Positions 1 to 9,827 are shown, counted from the stretch's first letter. The stretch is 64,000 bases of DNA from Pseudomonas rhizoryzae (GCF_005250615.1 NZ_SULM01000004.1:124001-188000); one strand, 5' to 3'. Numbers and translations are program-made. Notes: generated by a model not told the origin, from the sequence alone.

Positions 1-56
1 GGCAGCGGGAAAGTGCGGAAATGCTACCGGAAAAGCCTGGTCACCGGCACCCGCGC

Positions 57-84
57 TCAAGTTTTCCGCCCGGTTGACCGATAG
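57..84 (+). promoter_or_regulatory. candidate FliA (sigma-28) promoter of motY
   Basis: TCAAGTTT at 57-64 is followed, 12 bases on, by ACCGATAG at 77-84. This resembles the flagellar sigma factor pattern (TAAA/TCAA, 15-16 bases, GCCGATAA) with one substitution in each core position group. The -10 ends about 33 bases before the motY start, leaving room for the GGAG ribosome site. motY is a known member of the FliA class in pseudomonads, which supports the call; the sequence match itself is good but not perfect. Confidence 0.55.
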
Positions 85-117
85 CTCTGGAGTCAGTCAT
101 ATCCCTTGGAGCCCACC

Positions 118-1068
118 GTGCGCCCGCGTCACCTGCTGCTTTCCGTTCTGCTGCTCAATGCGCCGGTTTGGGGGATGACCTTCCAGGACCGGCTTGAGAG
201 TGCCGAATGGAAAGTGGAGGGCGACATCTTCGCCTGTCGCCTGCTGCAGCCGGTCCCGCGTTTCGGCAGCGGTGGCTTCCTCAAGCGTGCCGGCGAGGCG
301 ACGGTCTTCGAGCTGCGCACCACCGGTCCCTGGCTGGCCATCGGCAGCGCCAGCCTGCAAGCGGCGGCGGCGCCCTGGCGCCCTGGTCTGGGCGACGTCA
401 ACCTCGGCACGGTGCAATTGGTCGCGGGTGACCAGCCGCTGTCCTCTTCGGCACAACAGGCCGTGCGCCTGCTCACCGGCCTGCGGGAAGGGCGGACGCC
501 GTTGGTGACCGGGCGCGACGGTCTGGCCCAACGGGTCGAGGTGCGGCTATTACCGATGCGCTTCGACAAGGCCTACCAGGACTTCGAGGCCTGTACCCGC
601 AAGCTGCTGGCAGTTAACTTCGACCAGATCCGCCACTCGCAGATCAACTTCCCGGATGGCGGCGATGCCCTGGATGACGTGGCCAAGGCCAAGCTCGACC
701 TCATCGACGATTACCTCAAGGCTGATCCGCGCGTGAATCACGTGGTGGTCTCCGGCTATAGCGACAATCACGGCACCCGGCTGGACAATCGCCAGGAGTC
801 GCGGCTGCGCGCCCTGGCGGTCATGGAATACCTCAAGGCCAAGGGCTTTCCGGCCGAGCAGATCGAGCTGCGCTTCTTCGGCGAGCAGTATCCGCTGGTT
901 CCCAACACCAGCAAGGCCAACCGTGCGCGCAATCGTCGGGTGACCCTGGTGTTCTCCCAGGGACCGGCCACGCCGCCCCAGCCCACCACCGCGCCGACCG
1001 CCACCGCGGCCAATCCTGCCGAACCGCCCGCACCCACCCCGGCACCGCCGGCCAAGCCCAAGGGCTAG
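118..1068 (+). CDS. motY: flagellar motor protein MotY (OmpA-family)
   Basis: Predicted 316-residue exported protein. MotY forms the T-ring around the flagellar basal body and anchors the MotAB/MotCD stators to peptidoglycan. The start is taken at GTG 118 because GGAG lies 7 bases upstream and the product then begins with a short signal peptide (MRPRHLLLSVLLLNAPVWG); a TTG at 106 is in frame but has no ribosome site. The N-terminal half is the MotY-specific domain; residues about 175-280 are an OmpA peptidoglycan-binding domain with GYSD and NRARNRRV motifs. The tail is Pro/Ala-rich. It is followed by argG, as in P. aeruginosa (PA3526-PA3525). The TAG stop is part of a CTAG that bounds a small inverted-repeat element. 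Confidence 0.9.
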   Translation: MRPRHLLLSVLLLNAPVWGMTFQDRLESAEWKVEGDIFACRLLQPVPRFGSGGFLKRAGEATVFELRTTGPWLAIGSASLQAAAAPWRPGLGDVNLGTVQLVAGDQPLSSSAQQAVRLLTGLREGRTPLVTGRDGLAQRVEVRLLPMRFDKAYQDFEACTRKLLAVNFDQIRHSQINFPDGGDALDDVAKAKLDLIDDYLKADPRVNHVVVSGYSDNHGTRLDNRQESRLRALAVMEYLKAKGFPAEQIELRFFGEQYPLVPNTSKANRARNRRVTLVFSQGPATPPQPTTAPTATAANPAEPPAPTPAPPAKPKG

Positions 1069-1276
1069 TGTGGTGCTTTGGAAGTTCGCACAAGAATTAG
1101 CGAGTGATTTTTGACGGTTCGGCGCTCCGACGGTTCGGCGCCCCGAATGGGCTAGGCGCCGGGACGAGTCATAGCAGGGCTATGGCGAGGAGTGGCAACA
1201 CTGCCCAGGCGGTCCGCCGATGCGGACAAAAAGCGCCGCCAAAATTGTGCAGTCAACTTATTAAGCGCCACACTAG
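1065..1276. mobile_element. MITE-like inverted-repeat element bounded by CTAG
   Basis: The left end CTAGTGTGGTGCTT (1065-1078) is matched by the right end AAGCGCCACACTAG (1263-1276) as an inverted repeat with one mismatch. The homology continues inward imperfectly (AAGTT and GCACAA are found on both arms). The 212-bp element has no convincing reading frame and starts on the stop codon of motY. CTAG at both outer edges fits a YTAR target duplication as made by IS5-group elements, but I cannot name the parent transposon. It fills almost all of the gap between motY and argG. Confidence 0.55.
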
Positions 1277-1380
1277 GTGTCGCCTCGACATCCGGCTGCG
1301 TCGCGCCTCTATAAAACCCCCGCCGTGATCGGTAGAATCGGCGCCTTTCCGATTCAACGCGACGCACGGGAGCAAATGGC

Positions 1381-2598
1381 ATGGCGGATGTGAAGAAGGT
1401 AGTCCTGGCGTATTCCGGCGGCCTGGACACCTCGGTGATCCTCAAGTGGCTGCAGGACACCTATAACTGCGAAGTGGTGACCTTCACCGCTGACCTCGGC
1501 CAGGGCGAGGAAGTCGAGCCGGCGCGTGCCAAGGCCCAGGCCATGGGCGTCAAGGAAATCTACATCGACGACCTGCGCGAAGAGTTCGTTCGTGATTTCG
1601 TCTTCCCAATGTTCCGTGCCAACACCGTCTACGAAGGTGAGTACCTGCTGGGTACCTCCATCGCCCGTCCGCTGATCGCCAAGCGCCTGATCGAGATCGC
1701 CAACGAGACCGGCGCCGATGCCATCTCCCACGGCGCCACCGGCAAGGGCAACGATCAGGTGCGCTTCGAGCTGGGCGCCTATGCGCTCAAGCCGGGCGTC
1801 AAGGTGATCGCACCCTGGCGCGAGTGGGACCTGCTCTCCCGCGAGAAGCTGATGGATTATGCCGAGAAGCACCAGATCCCGATCGAGCGCCACGGCAAGA
1901 AGAAGTCGCCGTACTCCATGGACGCCAACCTGCTGCACATCTCCTACGAGGGCGGTGTGCTGGAAGACACCTGGACCGAGCACGAAGAAGACATGTGGCG
2001 TTGGACCAAGTCCCCGGAAGCCGCGCCGGATACCCCGACCTATCTCGAGCTGACCTACCGCGCCGGTGACATCGTCGCCATCGACGGCAAGGAGCTGAGC
2101 CCGGCCACCGTGCTGGCCGAACTGAACCGCATCGGCGGCGAGAACGGCATCGGTCGCCTGGACATCGTCGAGAACCGCTACGTGGGCATGAAGTCCCGTG
2201 GTTGCTACGAGACCCCCGGCGGCACCATCATGCTCAAGGCCCACCGCGCCATCGAGTCCATCACCCTCGACCGCGAAGTGGCACACCTCAAGGACGAGCT
2301 GATGCCCAAGTACGCCAGTCTGATCTACACCGGCTACTGGTGGAGCCCCGAGCGGCTGATGCTGCAGCAGATGATCGACGCCTCCCAGGCCAACGTGAAT
2401 GGCATGGTGCGTCTGAAACTGTACAAGGGCAATGTCATCGTCGTTGGCCGCAAGTCCGACGAGTCGCTGTTCGATGCCAACATCGCCACCTTCGAGGAAG
2501 ATGGCGGCGCCTACAACCAGGCGGATGCGGCTGGCTTCATCAAGCTCAATGCGCTGCGCATGCGCATTGCCGCAGGCAAGGGTCGTACCCTGTTGTAA
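1381..2598 (+). CDS. argG: argininosuccinate synthase
   Basis: Full-length 405-residue enzyme that joins citrulline and aspartate with ATP to make argininosuccinate, the next-to-last step of arginine synthesis; cytosolic homotetramer. The N-terminal PP-loop [11 protein letters not shown] near residues 9-19 binds ATP; the citrulline/aspartate region with [15 protein letters not shown] follows near residue 115. Length and ends match the family. The ATG at 1381 is preceded by GGGAG about 10 bases upstream. A TAGAAT box near 1333 may be the -10 of its promoter, downstream of the inverted-repeat element. A strong terminator follows immediately, so it is probably monocistronic. Confidence 0.97.
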   Translation: MADVKKVVLAYSGGLDTSVILKWLQDTYNCEVVTFTADLGQGEEVEPARAKAQAMGVKEIYIDDLREEFVRDFVFPMFRANTVYEGEYLLGTSIARPLIAKRLIEIANETGADAISHGATGKGNDQVRFELGAYALKPGVKVIAPWREWDLLSREKLMDYAEKHQIPIERHGKKKSPYSMDANLLHISYEGGVLEDTWTEHEEDMWRWTKSPEAAPDTPTYLELTYRAGDIVAIDGKELSPATVLAELNRIGGENGIGRLDIVENRYVGMKSRGCYETPGGTIMLKAHRAIESITLDREVAHLKDELMPKYASLIYTGYWWSPERLMLQQMIDASQANVNGMVRLKLYKGNVIVVGRKSDESLFDANIATFEEDGGAYNQADAAGFIKLNALRMRIAAGKGRTLL

Positions 2599-2615
2599 GG
2601 GTCACCTGGAAACGC

Positions 2616-2643
2616 AAAACCCCAGCCTCGGCTGGGGTTTTTT
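2616..2643 (+). terminator. Rho-independent terminator of argG
   Basis: Perfect 12-bp arms AAAACCCCAGCC / GGCTGGGGTTTT with a 2-base loop followed by more T. It lies 18 bases after the argG stop. The A-run on the opposite arm makes it bidirectional, so it can also end transcripts of the convergent small gene at 2649-2828. Confidence 0.93.
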
Positions 2644-2648
2644 ATGGG

Positions 2649-2828
2649 CTACAGATCGAAATCGTATTCGGAGATCTGCTTTTTCAGGCGGCGCTCTTCG
2701 AGCATGTTGTCGATCAGTCGCCGCTTGGTCAGGTTGGTCTTGCTGACGACGGGTTCGACGGTATCGGGCGCCTCACCCTCGGTCTCGAAATCTTCGTCTA
2801 CATCGATATCGCTTTTGTCTTCGGCCAT
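2649..2828 (-). CDS. small conserved acidic protein (PA3496-like)
   Basis: 59-residue protein, strongly acidic in the first half and basic in the middle (NLTKRRLIDNMLEERRLKK), with no signal peptide or membrane segment. The ATG at 2828 is chosen because GGAG lies about 8 bases upstream; the upstream TTG at 2843 is not needed. Short proteins of this type sit beside nth in pseudomonads (PA3496 next to PA3495) and databases sometimes label them envelope-integrity proteins; that role is not visible in the sequence. Function unknown. Confidence 0.75.
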   Translation of the reverse strand: MAEDKSDIDVDEDFETEGEAPDTVEPVVSKTNLTKRRLIDNMLEERRLKKQISEYDFDL

Positions 2829-2970
2829 TGGTAACTCCTGCAAGGCTGAACAGGGTCACACGCCCGTCATCGACAGAACTGCGGGACCTTTTCGCGCACC
2901 TTATAACGACAAAGCAGGGGCCGGTAAAAAAGATTTTTTCAATCGCCAGAGGGCCTTCATCAGCCCTTTT

Positions 2971-3609
2971 TCAATCGTCGGAGGTTTTCGCCTTGTACTC
3001 ACAAAGGTCTTCGATGCGACAGCTGCCGCAACGCGGCTTACGCGCTTGGCAGACGTAGCGGCCATGGAGGATGAGCCAGTGGTGGGCGTCCAGCAGATAA
3101 TCCTTCGGCACCACCTTGAGCAGCTTCAGCTCCACTTCCACCACGTTCTTGCCAGGTGCCAGGTTGGTCCTGTTGCTGACCCGGAAGATGTGGGTATCCA
3201 CGGCCATGGCGAGCTGCCGGAAGGCGGTGTTGAGAACCACGTTGGCGGTCTTGCGGCCGACGCCGGGTAGGGCCTCCAGTTCTTCGCGTGTCTGGGGTAC
3301 CTCGCCGCCGTGGCGCTCCAGCAGCAGCCGGCAGGTCTCGATGACGTTCTTGGCCTTGCTGTTGTAGAGCCCTATGGTCTTGATGTACTCCGACAGCCCC
3401 TCCACACCCAGGTCGAAGATGGCCTGGGGCGTATTGGCCACCGGATAGAGGCGAGCGGTGGCCTTGTTGACGCTGACGTCGGTGGCCTGGGCGGAGAGGA
3501 TCACGGCGATCAGCAATTCGAACGGCGAGGCGTAGGACAACTCCGTCTTGGGATCGGGGTTGTCCTCGTGCAGGCGACGGAAGATCTCCAGGCGTTTGGC
3601 GGCGTTCAT
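2971..3609 (-). CDS. nth: endonuclease III (DNA glycosylase/AP lyase)
   Basis: 212-residue base-excision repair enzyme that removes oxidised pyrimidines and nicks AP sites. Helix-hairpin-helix [12 protein letters not shown] carries the catalytic lysine near residue 120, and AVDTHIFRV carries the catalytic aspartate near 138. The C-terminal cysteines are spaced C-x6-C-x2-C-x5-C, the usual 4Fe-4S loop. The ATG overlaps the TGA of the upstream rnfB-like gene (ATGA), so the two are translationally coupled. The C-terminus runs slightly past the cluster with YKAKTSDD. Confidence 0.97.
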   Translation of the reverse strand: MNAAKRLEIFRRLHEDNPDPKTELSYASPFELLIAVILSAQATDVSVNKATARLYPVANTPQAIFDLGVEGLSEYIKTIGLYNSKAKNVIETCRLLLERHGGEVPQTREELEALPGVGRKTANVVLNTAFRQLAMAVDTHIFRVSNRTNLAPGKNVVEVELKLLKVVPKDYLLDAHHWLILHGRYVCQARKPRCGSCRIEDLCEYKAKTSDD

Positions 3610-4571
3610 GGCGTGGTCTGTTCTTCCAGAGCGGCAAGGTGTCGGGCGGCCTGCTGAGCAGCGCTGCGCAGGGCGTCCAGCTGCTGGGCCTGCTCTGGCG
3701 CGGGGGTGGCACCAAAGGCCCGTTCGGCCTTGGTCAGCTGGGCACGGGCCAGGGTGGCGGCGATGCGCGCCTGCTTGAGCGCGGCGGGATTCGGCGCCAC
3801 GGTCGCGGCGGTCCCTTCTGCCTCTGGCTGCTGTGCAGCCTCCAAGGCTCGTTGGGCCTGCAAGGCGGCTTCGCGCAGCTGTCGTACCTGAGCCTCCAGA
3901 GCGGGCGTACCGTATTGAGCGAGTTGCCGCTCGGCCTTCTGCAGAGCGACCCGGGCCATGGCGGCGGCGATCTTCAGCGGCTTGAGCGCAGGCTCCGTCG
4001 TGGCAGAGGCCACTGGGGGCGCCACGGCTGCGGCGGGTGCCTGGCGACGTTGCCGCTCGGCCTCCAGCCGCTCGCGATCCCGCTGCAGGCGCGCCTGGCG
4101 GGCGTCGAAACGGCGACGATAGTAACGGGCACGCTGGCGCGCCGCTTCGCGGTCGACCGGTTCCGCCACGGCCACCAGATCGATGCAGTCCACCGGACAG
4201 GGCGCGAGGCAGAGTTCGCAGCCACTGCATTCGCTCTCGATGACCGTGTGCATCAGCTTGGCCGCGCCGAGGATGGCGTCGGTGGGGCAGACCTGGATGC
4301 ACTTGGTGCAGCCGATGCACTCGGCCTCGCGGATCACCGCGCGTTGGCTGGGTGTCACCGGATAGGGCGAATCCAGCGGCAGCGCCGGGCGCTGGAGCAG
4401 AGCCGACAGCTCGAGAATAGTGGCCGTGCCGCCGGGCGGACACTTGTTGTGCGCTTCGCCCGCGGCGATGCCCGCCGCATAGGGCTGGCAACCGGGATGG
4501 CCGCACTTGCCGCATTGGGTCTGGGGCAGCAAGGCGTCGATGGCGGTGATGAGGTTGGCTTGGGCGTTCAT
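3606..4571 (-). CDS. orphan RnfB-like iron-sulfur protein
   Basis: About 321 residues. The N-terminus carries a four-cysteine Fe-S motif ([10 protein letters not shown] then NKCPPGG), followed by two 4Fe-4S ferredoxin motifs, [12 protein letters not shown] and [12 protein letters not shown]. From about residue 150 onward the protein is an Arg/Gln/Ala-rich, probably coiled-coil tail that ordinary RnfB lacks. The membrane helix that usually starts RnfB is missing. No rnfA, C, D, G or E lies in the window, so it is likely a stand-alone electron carrier, perhaps serving Nth next door (ATGA overlap) or another Fe-S partner. MNAQ at 4571 is chosen; MTMNAQ at 4577 is an alternative. No strong ribosome site is visible. 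Confidence 0.8.
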   Translation of the reverse strand: MNAQANLITAIDALLPQTQCGKCGHPGCQPYAAGIAAGEAHNKCPPGGTATILELSALLQRPALPLDSPYPVTPSQRAVIREAECIGCTKCIQVCPTDAILGAAKLMHTVIESECSGCELCLAPCPVDCIDLVAVAEPVDREAARQRARYYRRRFDARQARLQRDRERLEAERQRRQAPAAAVAPPVASATTEPALKPLKIAAAMARVALQKAERQLAQYGTPALEAQVRQLREAALQAQRALEAAQQPEAEGTAATVAPNPAALKQARIAATLARAQLTKAERAFGATPAPEQAQQLDALRSAAQQAARHLAALEEQTTP

Positions 4572-4590
4572 GGTCATGACAGGGAGAAGA

Positions 4591-4610
4591 ACGGCGCCCT
4601 GGGGCGCCGT
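4591..4610. terminator. hairpin between metG and rnfB-like gene
   Basis: Perfect 9-bp inverted repeat ACGGCGCCC / GGGCGCCGT with a 2-base loop, just after the metG stop on the minus strand and before the rnfB-like start. The trailing T content on the minus strand is modest (TTCTTCT), so it may be a weak terminator or an attenuating hairpin. Confidence 0.5.
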
Positions 4611-4615
4611 AGCTA

Positions 4616-6655
4616 TCACATCACCCGCTGGCCGGGCTTGGCGCCGCTGTCGGGGCTGAGCAGATAGATCTCGCTGCCGCCGGGGCCGGCAGCCAGCACC
4701 ATGCCTTCGGAGATGCCGAACTTCATCTTGCGCGGCGCCAGGTTGGCGACGTAGAGGGTCAGGCGGCCTTCGAGCTGGCTCGGCTCGGGGTAGGCGCTCT
4801 TGATGCCGGAGAAGACGTTGCGCTTGGCATCGCCGATGTCCAGGGTCAGGCGCAGCAGCTTGTCGGCGCCCTCGACGAATTCGGCCTTCTCGATCAGGGC
4901 GATGCGCAGGTCGACCTTGGAAAAGGTATCGAAGTCGATGGTCTCGGCCAGCGGGGCCTTGGTCAGTTCGCCATTGCCGGCGGGTTGGGGCGCGGCCTGG
5001 GCGGCCAGGTCTTCCTTGGAAGCGTCGATCATGGTCTGCACCTTGGCGGGTTCGATGCGGGTGAGCAGGGGCTGGAAGGCGTTGAGCTGATGATTGGCCA
5101 GGCGGGTGTCGAGGTCGGCCCAGGTCAGGGGCGCGACATTGAGGAAGCTCTCGGCGGCGGCGACCAGGTTGGGTAGCACGGGCTTGAGCAGGATCGCCAG
5201 CTGGCGGAACAGCTCGACGCCCTGGGCGCAGATGGCCTGGACCTCGTCGGCCTTGCCGTCCTGCTTGGCCAGGCTCCAGGGCGCCTTGTCGGCGATCCAG
5301 GCGTTGGCGCGGTCGGCCAGCGCCATGGTCTCGCGCATGGCGCGGCCGAAGTCACGGGTCTCGTAGGCCTCGGCGATGCTCGGCGCGGCGGCACGGAAGG
5401 CGGCTTCCAGCTCGGGGGCGGCCTGGGCGTCCACCAGCAGGCCGGCATTGCCCTTGTGGATGAAGCCGGCGCAGCGACTGGCGATGTTGACCACCTTGCC
5501 CACCAGGTCGGAATTGACCTTCTGCACGAAGTCCTCGAGGTTCAGGTCGATGTCTTCGACATGGCGCGAGAGCTTGGCGGCGAAGTAATAGCGCAGGTAC
5601 TCGGGATTCAGGTGATCCAGGTAGGTGCGCGCCTTGATGAAGGTGCCACGGGACTTGGACATCTTCTGGCCGTCGACGGTGAGGAAGCCGTGGACGTTGA
5701 GCGCGGTCGGCTTGCGGTAGCCGGCGCCTTCGAGCATGGCCGGCCAGAACAACGCGTGGAAATTGACGATGTCCTTGCCGATGAAGTGGTACAGCTCGGC
5801 GGTGCTGTCCTTGTTCCAGAAGGCGTCGAAGTCGAGGTCGTCGCGGCGGTCGCAGAGGTTCTTGAAGCTGGCCATGTAGCCGATGGGGGCGTCCAGCCAG
5901 ACGTAGAAGTACTTGCCCGGGGCGTCGGGGATCTCGAAGCCGAAGTAGGGCGCATCGCGGGAGATGTCCCACTGCTGGAGACCGGCATCCAGCCATTCGG
6001 CGATCTTGTTGGCCACCGATTCCTGCAGGGCGCCGCTGCGGGTCCAGCCCTTGAGCATGTCGCTGAAGTCGGGAAGCTTGAAGAAGAAGTGCTCGGATTC
6101 GCGCAGCACCGGGGTCGCGCCGGAGATGGCCGACTTGGGGTCCTTCAACTCGGTGGGCGCATAGGTGGCGCCGCACTTCTCGCAGTTGTCGCCGTACTGG
6201 TCGGCAGCGCCACATTTAGGGCAGGTGCCCTTGATGAAGCGGTCGGCCAGGAACATCTGCTTGTCCGGGTCGAAGTACTGGGTGACCGGACGGGTGGCGA
6301 TGTGGCCGTTCTCGCGCAGCTTCAGGTAGATGGCGCGCGACAGCTCACGATTCTCTTCCGCATGGGTGGAGTGGAAGTTGTCGAAGGCCACGCCGAAATC
6401 GGCGAAGTCGGCGCTGTGCTCGCGCTTGACGTTGTCGATCAGCTGTTCGGGCGTGATGCCCTCGCGCTCGGCGCGCAACATGATGGCCGAGCCATGGGCG
6501 TCGTCGGCGCAGACGTAGAGACATTGGTTGCCGCGCAGCCGCTGGAAGCGGGCCCAGATGTCGGTCTGGATGTACTCGACCATGTGGCCGAGGTGAATGG
6601 AGCCGTTGGCGTAGGGCAGGGCGCTGGTGACGAGAATCTTGCGGGGCTCGGTCAT
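4616..6655 (-). CDS. metG: methionyl-tRNA synthetase
   Basis: 679-residue enzyme charging tRNA-Met. HIGH-type motif [10 protein letters not shown] begins near residue 15; the zinc knuckle [17 protein letters not shown] lies near 145-160; KMSKSRGT is near 330. The C-terminal ~100 residues are the EMAP/tRNA-binding domain ([20 protein letters not shown]) used for dimerisation. Length is typical of the long proteobacterial form. It is transcribed away from apbC, divergent with the usual metG/mrp arrangement, though here the M14 carboxypeptidase gene lies between them. Confidence 0.98.
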   Translation of the reverse strand: MTEPRKILVTSALPYANGSIHLGHMVEYIQTDIWARFQRLRGNQCLYVCADDAHGSAIMLRAEREGITPEQLIDNVKREHSADFADFGVAFDNFHSTHAEENRELSRAIYLKLRENGHIATRPVTQYFDPDKQMFLADRFIKGTCPKCGAADQYGDNCEKCGATYAPTELKDPKSAISGATPVLRESEHFFFKLPDFSDMLKGWTRSGALQESVANKIAEWLDAGLQQWDISRDAPYFGFEIPDAPGKYFYVWLDAPIGYMASFKNLCDRRDDLDFDAFWNKDSTAELYHFIGKDIVNFHALFWPAMLEGAGYRKPTALNVHGFLTVDGQKMSKSRGTFIKARTYLDHLNPEYLRYYFAAKLSRHVEDIDLNLEDFVQKVNSDLVGKVVNIASRCAGFIHKGNAGLLVDAQAAPELEAAFRAAAPSIAEAYETRDFGRAMRETMALADRANAWIADKAPWSLAKQDGKADEVQAICAQGVELFRQLAILLKPVLPNLVAAAESFLNVAPLTWADLDTRLANHQLNAFQPLLTRIEPAKVQTMIDASKEDLAAQAAPQPAGNGELTKAPLAETIDFDTFSKVDLRIALIEKAEFVEGADKLLRLTLDIGDAKRNVFSGIKSAYPEPSQLEGRLTLYVANLAPRKMKFGISEGMVLAAGPGGSEIYLLSPDSGAKPGQRVM

Positions 6656-6754
6656 GGTCTTGGCTGGATCGCGACGCTGATAAGGTGACCGACCATCATA
6701 GCGAAATGGCCGGTCGGTTTCATCCGCGGGGGATGGGCAGGGGCAGGTCTGGAC

Positions 6755-7906
6755 TCAGATATCCGCCAACTGCCAGTACAGGGCGCTGACCATGGCCGCA
6801 CCCAGGGCGGCGCTGCGGGCACCGTTCCAACCGACGTCCGGACGCGGGTCGTTGGCGTTGTCCTTGAACGGCAATTCCAGGGTCAGGGCCAGGCAGCCGT
6901 AGGTGTGGCCGACGTACTTGGTGGCGAGCTTGAGCGTCTCGCTGCCGAAGTGACCACGCGGGTAGCCGTAGCGGGTCTGGAAGTCCGGGCTGGCGCGCAG
7001 GAAGCGTTGCAGGAAGGCCTGCTGCTCCGCCTCTTCGCGTTCACCGAAGTTGGGCAGGCCGTTGCAGCCATCGACGAAGACATAGGGCAGGGCTTCGTCG
7101 CCATGGATGTCGAGGAACAGATCGCAGCCGGTCGCGGCGATGGCGCGGCGGACCGCCAGGACTTCGGGACTGCGCTGCTCGTCCGGCTCCAGCCATTCGC
7201 GGTTGAGGTTGGCGCCGGCGGCGTTGGTTCTCAGGTTGCCCAGCGCCGAGCCGTCGGGATTCATGTTCGGCACCACGTGCAGCACCGCGTGCTCCAAGAG
7301 CTTGGCACCGACCGGATCGCCTAGGTGATCGCCCAGGCCGAGCAGGCGTCTCAGCAGGCCTTCGACGAACCACTCGGCCATGGGTTCGCCGGGATGCTGG
7401 CGGGCGATGATCCAGATATTTTTCTTCTCGGCGCCCGGCGTGCCGATGTGCAGCAGGTCCAGCGAGCGCCCCAGCAGCGAACGGCCGACGGTTTCCAGAC
7501 GGACGGCGGGATGGCGCTGCGCTTCGCCCATAAAGGCCAGGTGACGGCTCTCCGGATAGGGCTCGAAATAGACGAAGAACAGACTGTCGTGGTCGGGGGT
7601 GACATCCCAGCTCAGGGTCTTGCCATCGTAGCGGGTGGGAATGCGAAACCAGTCCTGGCCGTCGTAGCTGGCTACCACCCCGTAGTCGCGCCAACCTTCG
7701 GGGTAGGCACAGTCACCGGCGTTCTCGAAGGTCAGCCGACAGGACAGGCCGCGGGCACCTTCCAGGCGGAAATGGAACCACTGGGTGAAGGGCGAGGCGC
7801 TGTCGGGGCGGATGCGCAAGCGGATGTCGGCGGGGTTGGCCAGGGACAGCACCTCCACGGCGCCGCTGTCGAAGGTGGAACTGATGTGCAGGGAAGGGGC
7901 GTTCAC
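6755..7906 (-). CDS. M14-family cytosolic carboxypeptidase-like protein
   Basis: 383 residues. The N-terminal ~120 residues form the beta-sandwich domain typical of CCP/Nna1-like proteins; the catalytic domain has the zinc motif ARQHPGEPMAEW, the third ligand in LFLDIHGDE and the general base in TLELPFKD. There is no signal peptide, so it should act in the cytosol; in eukaryotes relatives trim C-terminal glutamates, but bacterial substrates are unknown. GTG 7906 is preferred over the 26-residue upstream extension because TGGAG lies about 8 bases before it. It is divergent from apbC. Confidence 0.88.
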   Translation of the reverse strand: MNAPSLHISSTFDSGAVEVLSLANPADIRLRIRPDSASPFTQWFHFRLEGARGLSCRLTFENAGDCAYPEGWRDYGVVASYDGQDWFRIPTRYDGKTLSWDVTPDHDSLFFVYFEPYPESRHLAFMGEAQRHPAVRLETVGRSLLGRSLDLLHIGTPGAEKKNIWIIARQHPGEPMAEWFVEGLLRRLLGLGDHLGDPVGAKLLEHAVLHVVPNMNPDGSALGNLRTNAAGANLNREWLEPDEQRSPEVLAVRRAIAATGCDLFLDIHGDEALPYVFVDGCNGLPNFGEREEAEQQAFLQRFLRASPDFQTRYGYPRGHFGSETLKLATKYVGHTYGCLALTLELPFKDNANDPRPDVGWNGARSAALGAAMVSALYWQLADI

Positions 7907-8028
7907 GCAAGGCTCCACGCAAGGGAAATAAGCCGGAAGTGTAGCGCCGCGCGGATAGGCTTTACCAAGGACAGTGGGTAGCATAGGCCGCAGCTCATTC
8001 TTCTCATCCGCCGTTTCCGGGAGTCTGC

Positions 8029-9123
8029 ATGACCGCTCCGACCCGCGAGGCCATCGAGGCCGCGCTGCGCCAGTACCACGATCCCTATCTCGAACAAGAC
8101 CTGCTCAGTGCCGGCGCCCTGCGCGACCTCGCGCTGGATGGTGGCCGTGTGCGGGCCCGCTTCGAGCTGGGCTATGCCGCCGGGCTGTTCAAGGGTGGTC
8201 TGGCCCAGGTGCTCAAGACCGCCCTGGAGAACGTACCCGGGGTCGAAACCGCCGAGATCCAGATCGACTGCCATATAGCGCCCCATGCGGTCCAGCCGCA
8301 GCTGGAGGCCATGGGCAACGTCAAGAACATCATCGCCGTGGCCTCGGGCAAGGGCGGGGTGGGCAAGTCCACCACCGCCGCCAACCTGGCCCTGGCACTG
8401 GCCCGCGAAGGCGCTCGGGTCGGGGTGCTGGACGCCGACATCTATGGCCCCAGCCAGGGCATCATGTTCGGTTTCGCCGAAGGCACTCGTCCCGAGGTGC
8501 GCGACGAGAAGTGGTTCATCCCGCTGCAGGCCCATGGCGTCGAGGTCATCTCCATGGCCTTCCTGACCAACGACAAGACCCCGGTGGCCTGGCGCGGGCC
8601 GATGGTCTCCGGTGCGCTGATCCAGCTGATCACGCAAACTGCCTGGAATGACCTCGACTACCTGGTGATCGACATGCCGCCCGGTACCGGCGATATCCAG
8701 CTGACCCTGGCGCAGAAGGTACCGGTGGCCGGCGCGGTGATCGTTACAACGCCCCAGGACCTTGCTCTGCTGGACGCCAGGAAGGGCGTGGAAATGTTCC
8801 AGAAGGTCAACATCCCGGTGCTCGGGGTGGTGGAGAACATGGCCGTGCACATCTGCTCCAATTGCGGCCATGCCGAGCACCTGTTCGGCGAGGGCGGTGG
8901 CAGCAAGCTGGCCGAGCAGTACGGCGTGGATCTGCTGGCCTCGCTACCGCTGGCCATGGCCATCCGTGAGCAGGCCGACGCCGGTCGCCCCACGGCCATC
9001 GCCGATCCCGACAGCCAGATCGCGCTGATCTACCAGGAACTGGCGCGCAAGGTCGGAGCACGCATCGCTCAGGGCGGCCAGGCCGGTGGCGGGATGCCCA
9101 CCATTACCGTCAGCGACGACTGA
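8029..9123 (+). CDS. apbC: iron-sulfur cluster carrier ApbC/Mrp
   Basis: 364-residue P-loop ATPase that holds and transfers 4Fe-4S clusters to apoproteins. Residues 1-80 are a MIP18/DUF59 domain; the deviant Walker A GKGGVGKST is near residues 105-113; the cluster-binding CxxC is in HICSNCGHAEH near residue 270. It lies upstream of dcd in the same direction, but dcd appears to have its own promoter. Confidence 0.95.
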   Translation: MTAPTREAIEAALRQYHDPYLEQDLLSAGALRDLALDGGRVRARFELGYAAGLFKGGLAQVLKTALENVPGVETAEIQIDCHIAPHAVQPQLEAMGNVKNIIAVASGKGGVGKSTTAANLALALAREGARVGVLDADIYGPSQGIMFGFAEGTRPEVRDEKWFIPLQAHGVEVISMAFLTNDKTPVAWRGPMVSGALIQLITQTAWNDLDYLVIDMPPGTGDIQLTLAQKVPVAGAVIVTTPQDLALLDARKGVEMFQKVNIPVLGVVENMAVHICSNCGHAEHLFGEGGGSKLAEQYGVDLLASLPLAMAIREQADAGRPTAIADPDSQIALIYQELARKVGARIAQGGQAGGGMPTITVSDD

Positions 9124-9139
9124 TTTCGTCCGTTCGCCT

Positions 9140-9167
9140 TTGAGACCGCGCGGCTATCCACTAGAAT
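9140..9167 (+). promoter_or_regulatory. candidate sigma-70 promoter of dcd
   Basis: TTGAGA (9140-9145) and TAGAAT (9162-9167), each one base off consensus, are separated by 16 bases. The -10 lies about 38 bases before the dcd start, in the apbC-dcd gap. Confidence 0.5.
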
Positions 9168-9204
9168 GCGCGGTCAATTTTTTCGCCCCGGAGCTAGACC
9201 TGCC

Positions 9205-9771
9205 ATGAGCATCAAATCGGACAAGTGGATTCGCCGCATGGCCCAGGAGCACGGCATGATCGAGCCCTTCGTCGAGCGCCAGATGCGCGGCGCGGACGAC
9301 AGTCGGGTGATCTCCTACGGGGTGTCCAGCTACGGCTACGACGTGCGCTGCGCCAACGAATTCAAGGTGTTCACCAACATCCATTCCGCGGTGGTGGACC
9401 CGAAGAACTTCGACGACAAAAGCTTCGTCGACGTGGTCAGCGACGTCTGCATCATTCCGCCGAACTCCTTCGCCCTGGCGCGCACCGTGGAATACTTCCG
9501 CATCCCGCGCGATGTGCTGACCATCTGCCTGGGCAAGAGCACCTATGCCCGCTGCGGCATCATCGTCAACGTCACCCCGCTGGAACCTGAGTGGGAAGGG
9601 CACGTGACCCTGGAGTTCTCCAACACCACCACCTTGCCGGCGAAGATCTACGCCAACGAGGGCGTGGCCCAGATGCTGTTCCTGCAATCCGACGAGGCTT
9701 GCGAAGTCTCCTACAAGGATCGTGGCGGCAAGTACCAAGGCCAGCGTGGCGTGACCCTGCCGCGCGCCTGA
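9205..9771 (+). CDS. dcd: dCTP deaminase
   Basis: 188-residue enzyme that deaminates dCTP to dUTP for thymidylate synthesis; homotrimer. Family motifs visible: [13 protein letters not shown], the [20 protein letters not shown] block with the catalytic glutamate in [12 protein letters not shown], and the C-terminal [12 protein letters not shown]. The start MSIKSD at 9205 matches the family N-terminus; an upstream in-frame ATG at 9166 would overlap the promoter. A strong terminator follows. Confidence 0.97.
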   Translation: MSIKSDKWIRRMAQEHGMIEPFVERQMRGADDSRVISYGVSSYGYDVRCANEFKVFTNIHSAVVDPKNFDDKSFVDVVSDVCIIPPNSFALARTVEYFRIPRDVLTICLGKSTYARCGIIVNVTPLEPEWEGHVTLEFSNTTTLPAKIYANEGVAQMLFLQSDEACEVSYKDRGGKYQGQRGVTLPRA

Positions 9772-9785
9772 TCCGCATGTGGGCC

Positions 9786-9819
9786 GACAAAGCCGCCTTA
9801 TTGGGCGGCTTTGTCTTTT
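9786..9819 (+). terminator. Rho-independent terminator of dcd
   Basis: 12-bp perfect arms GACAAAGCCGCC / GGCGGCTTTGTC with a 6-base loop, then TTTT. It separates dcd from the flagellar-type promoter of cheV. Confidence 0.92.
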
Positions 9820-9827
9820 CCCGGCCC

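Noticed and set aside
1104-1328. 74-codon frame upstream of argG
   Set aside because: Lies mostly within the inverted-repeat element; no ribosome site or protein features.
4572-4619. GTG at 4619 as the start of the rnfB-like gene
   Set aside because: It would translate through the 9-bp hairpin and add residues that no RnfB has.
5456-6688. 410-codon frame opposite metG
   Set aside because: Antisense shadow produced by high GC at third positions of metG.
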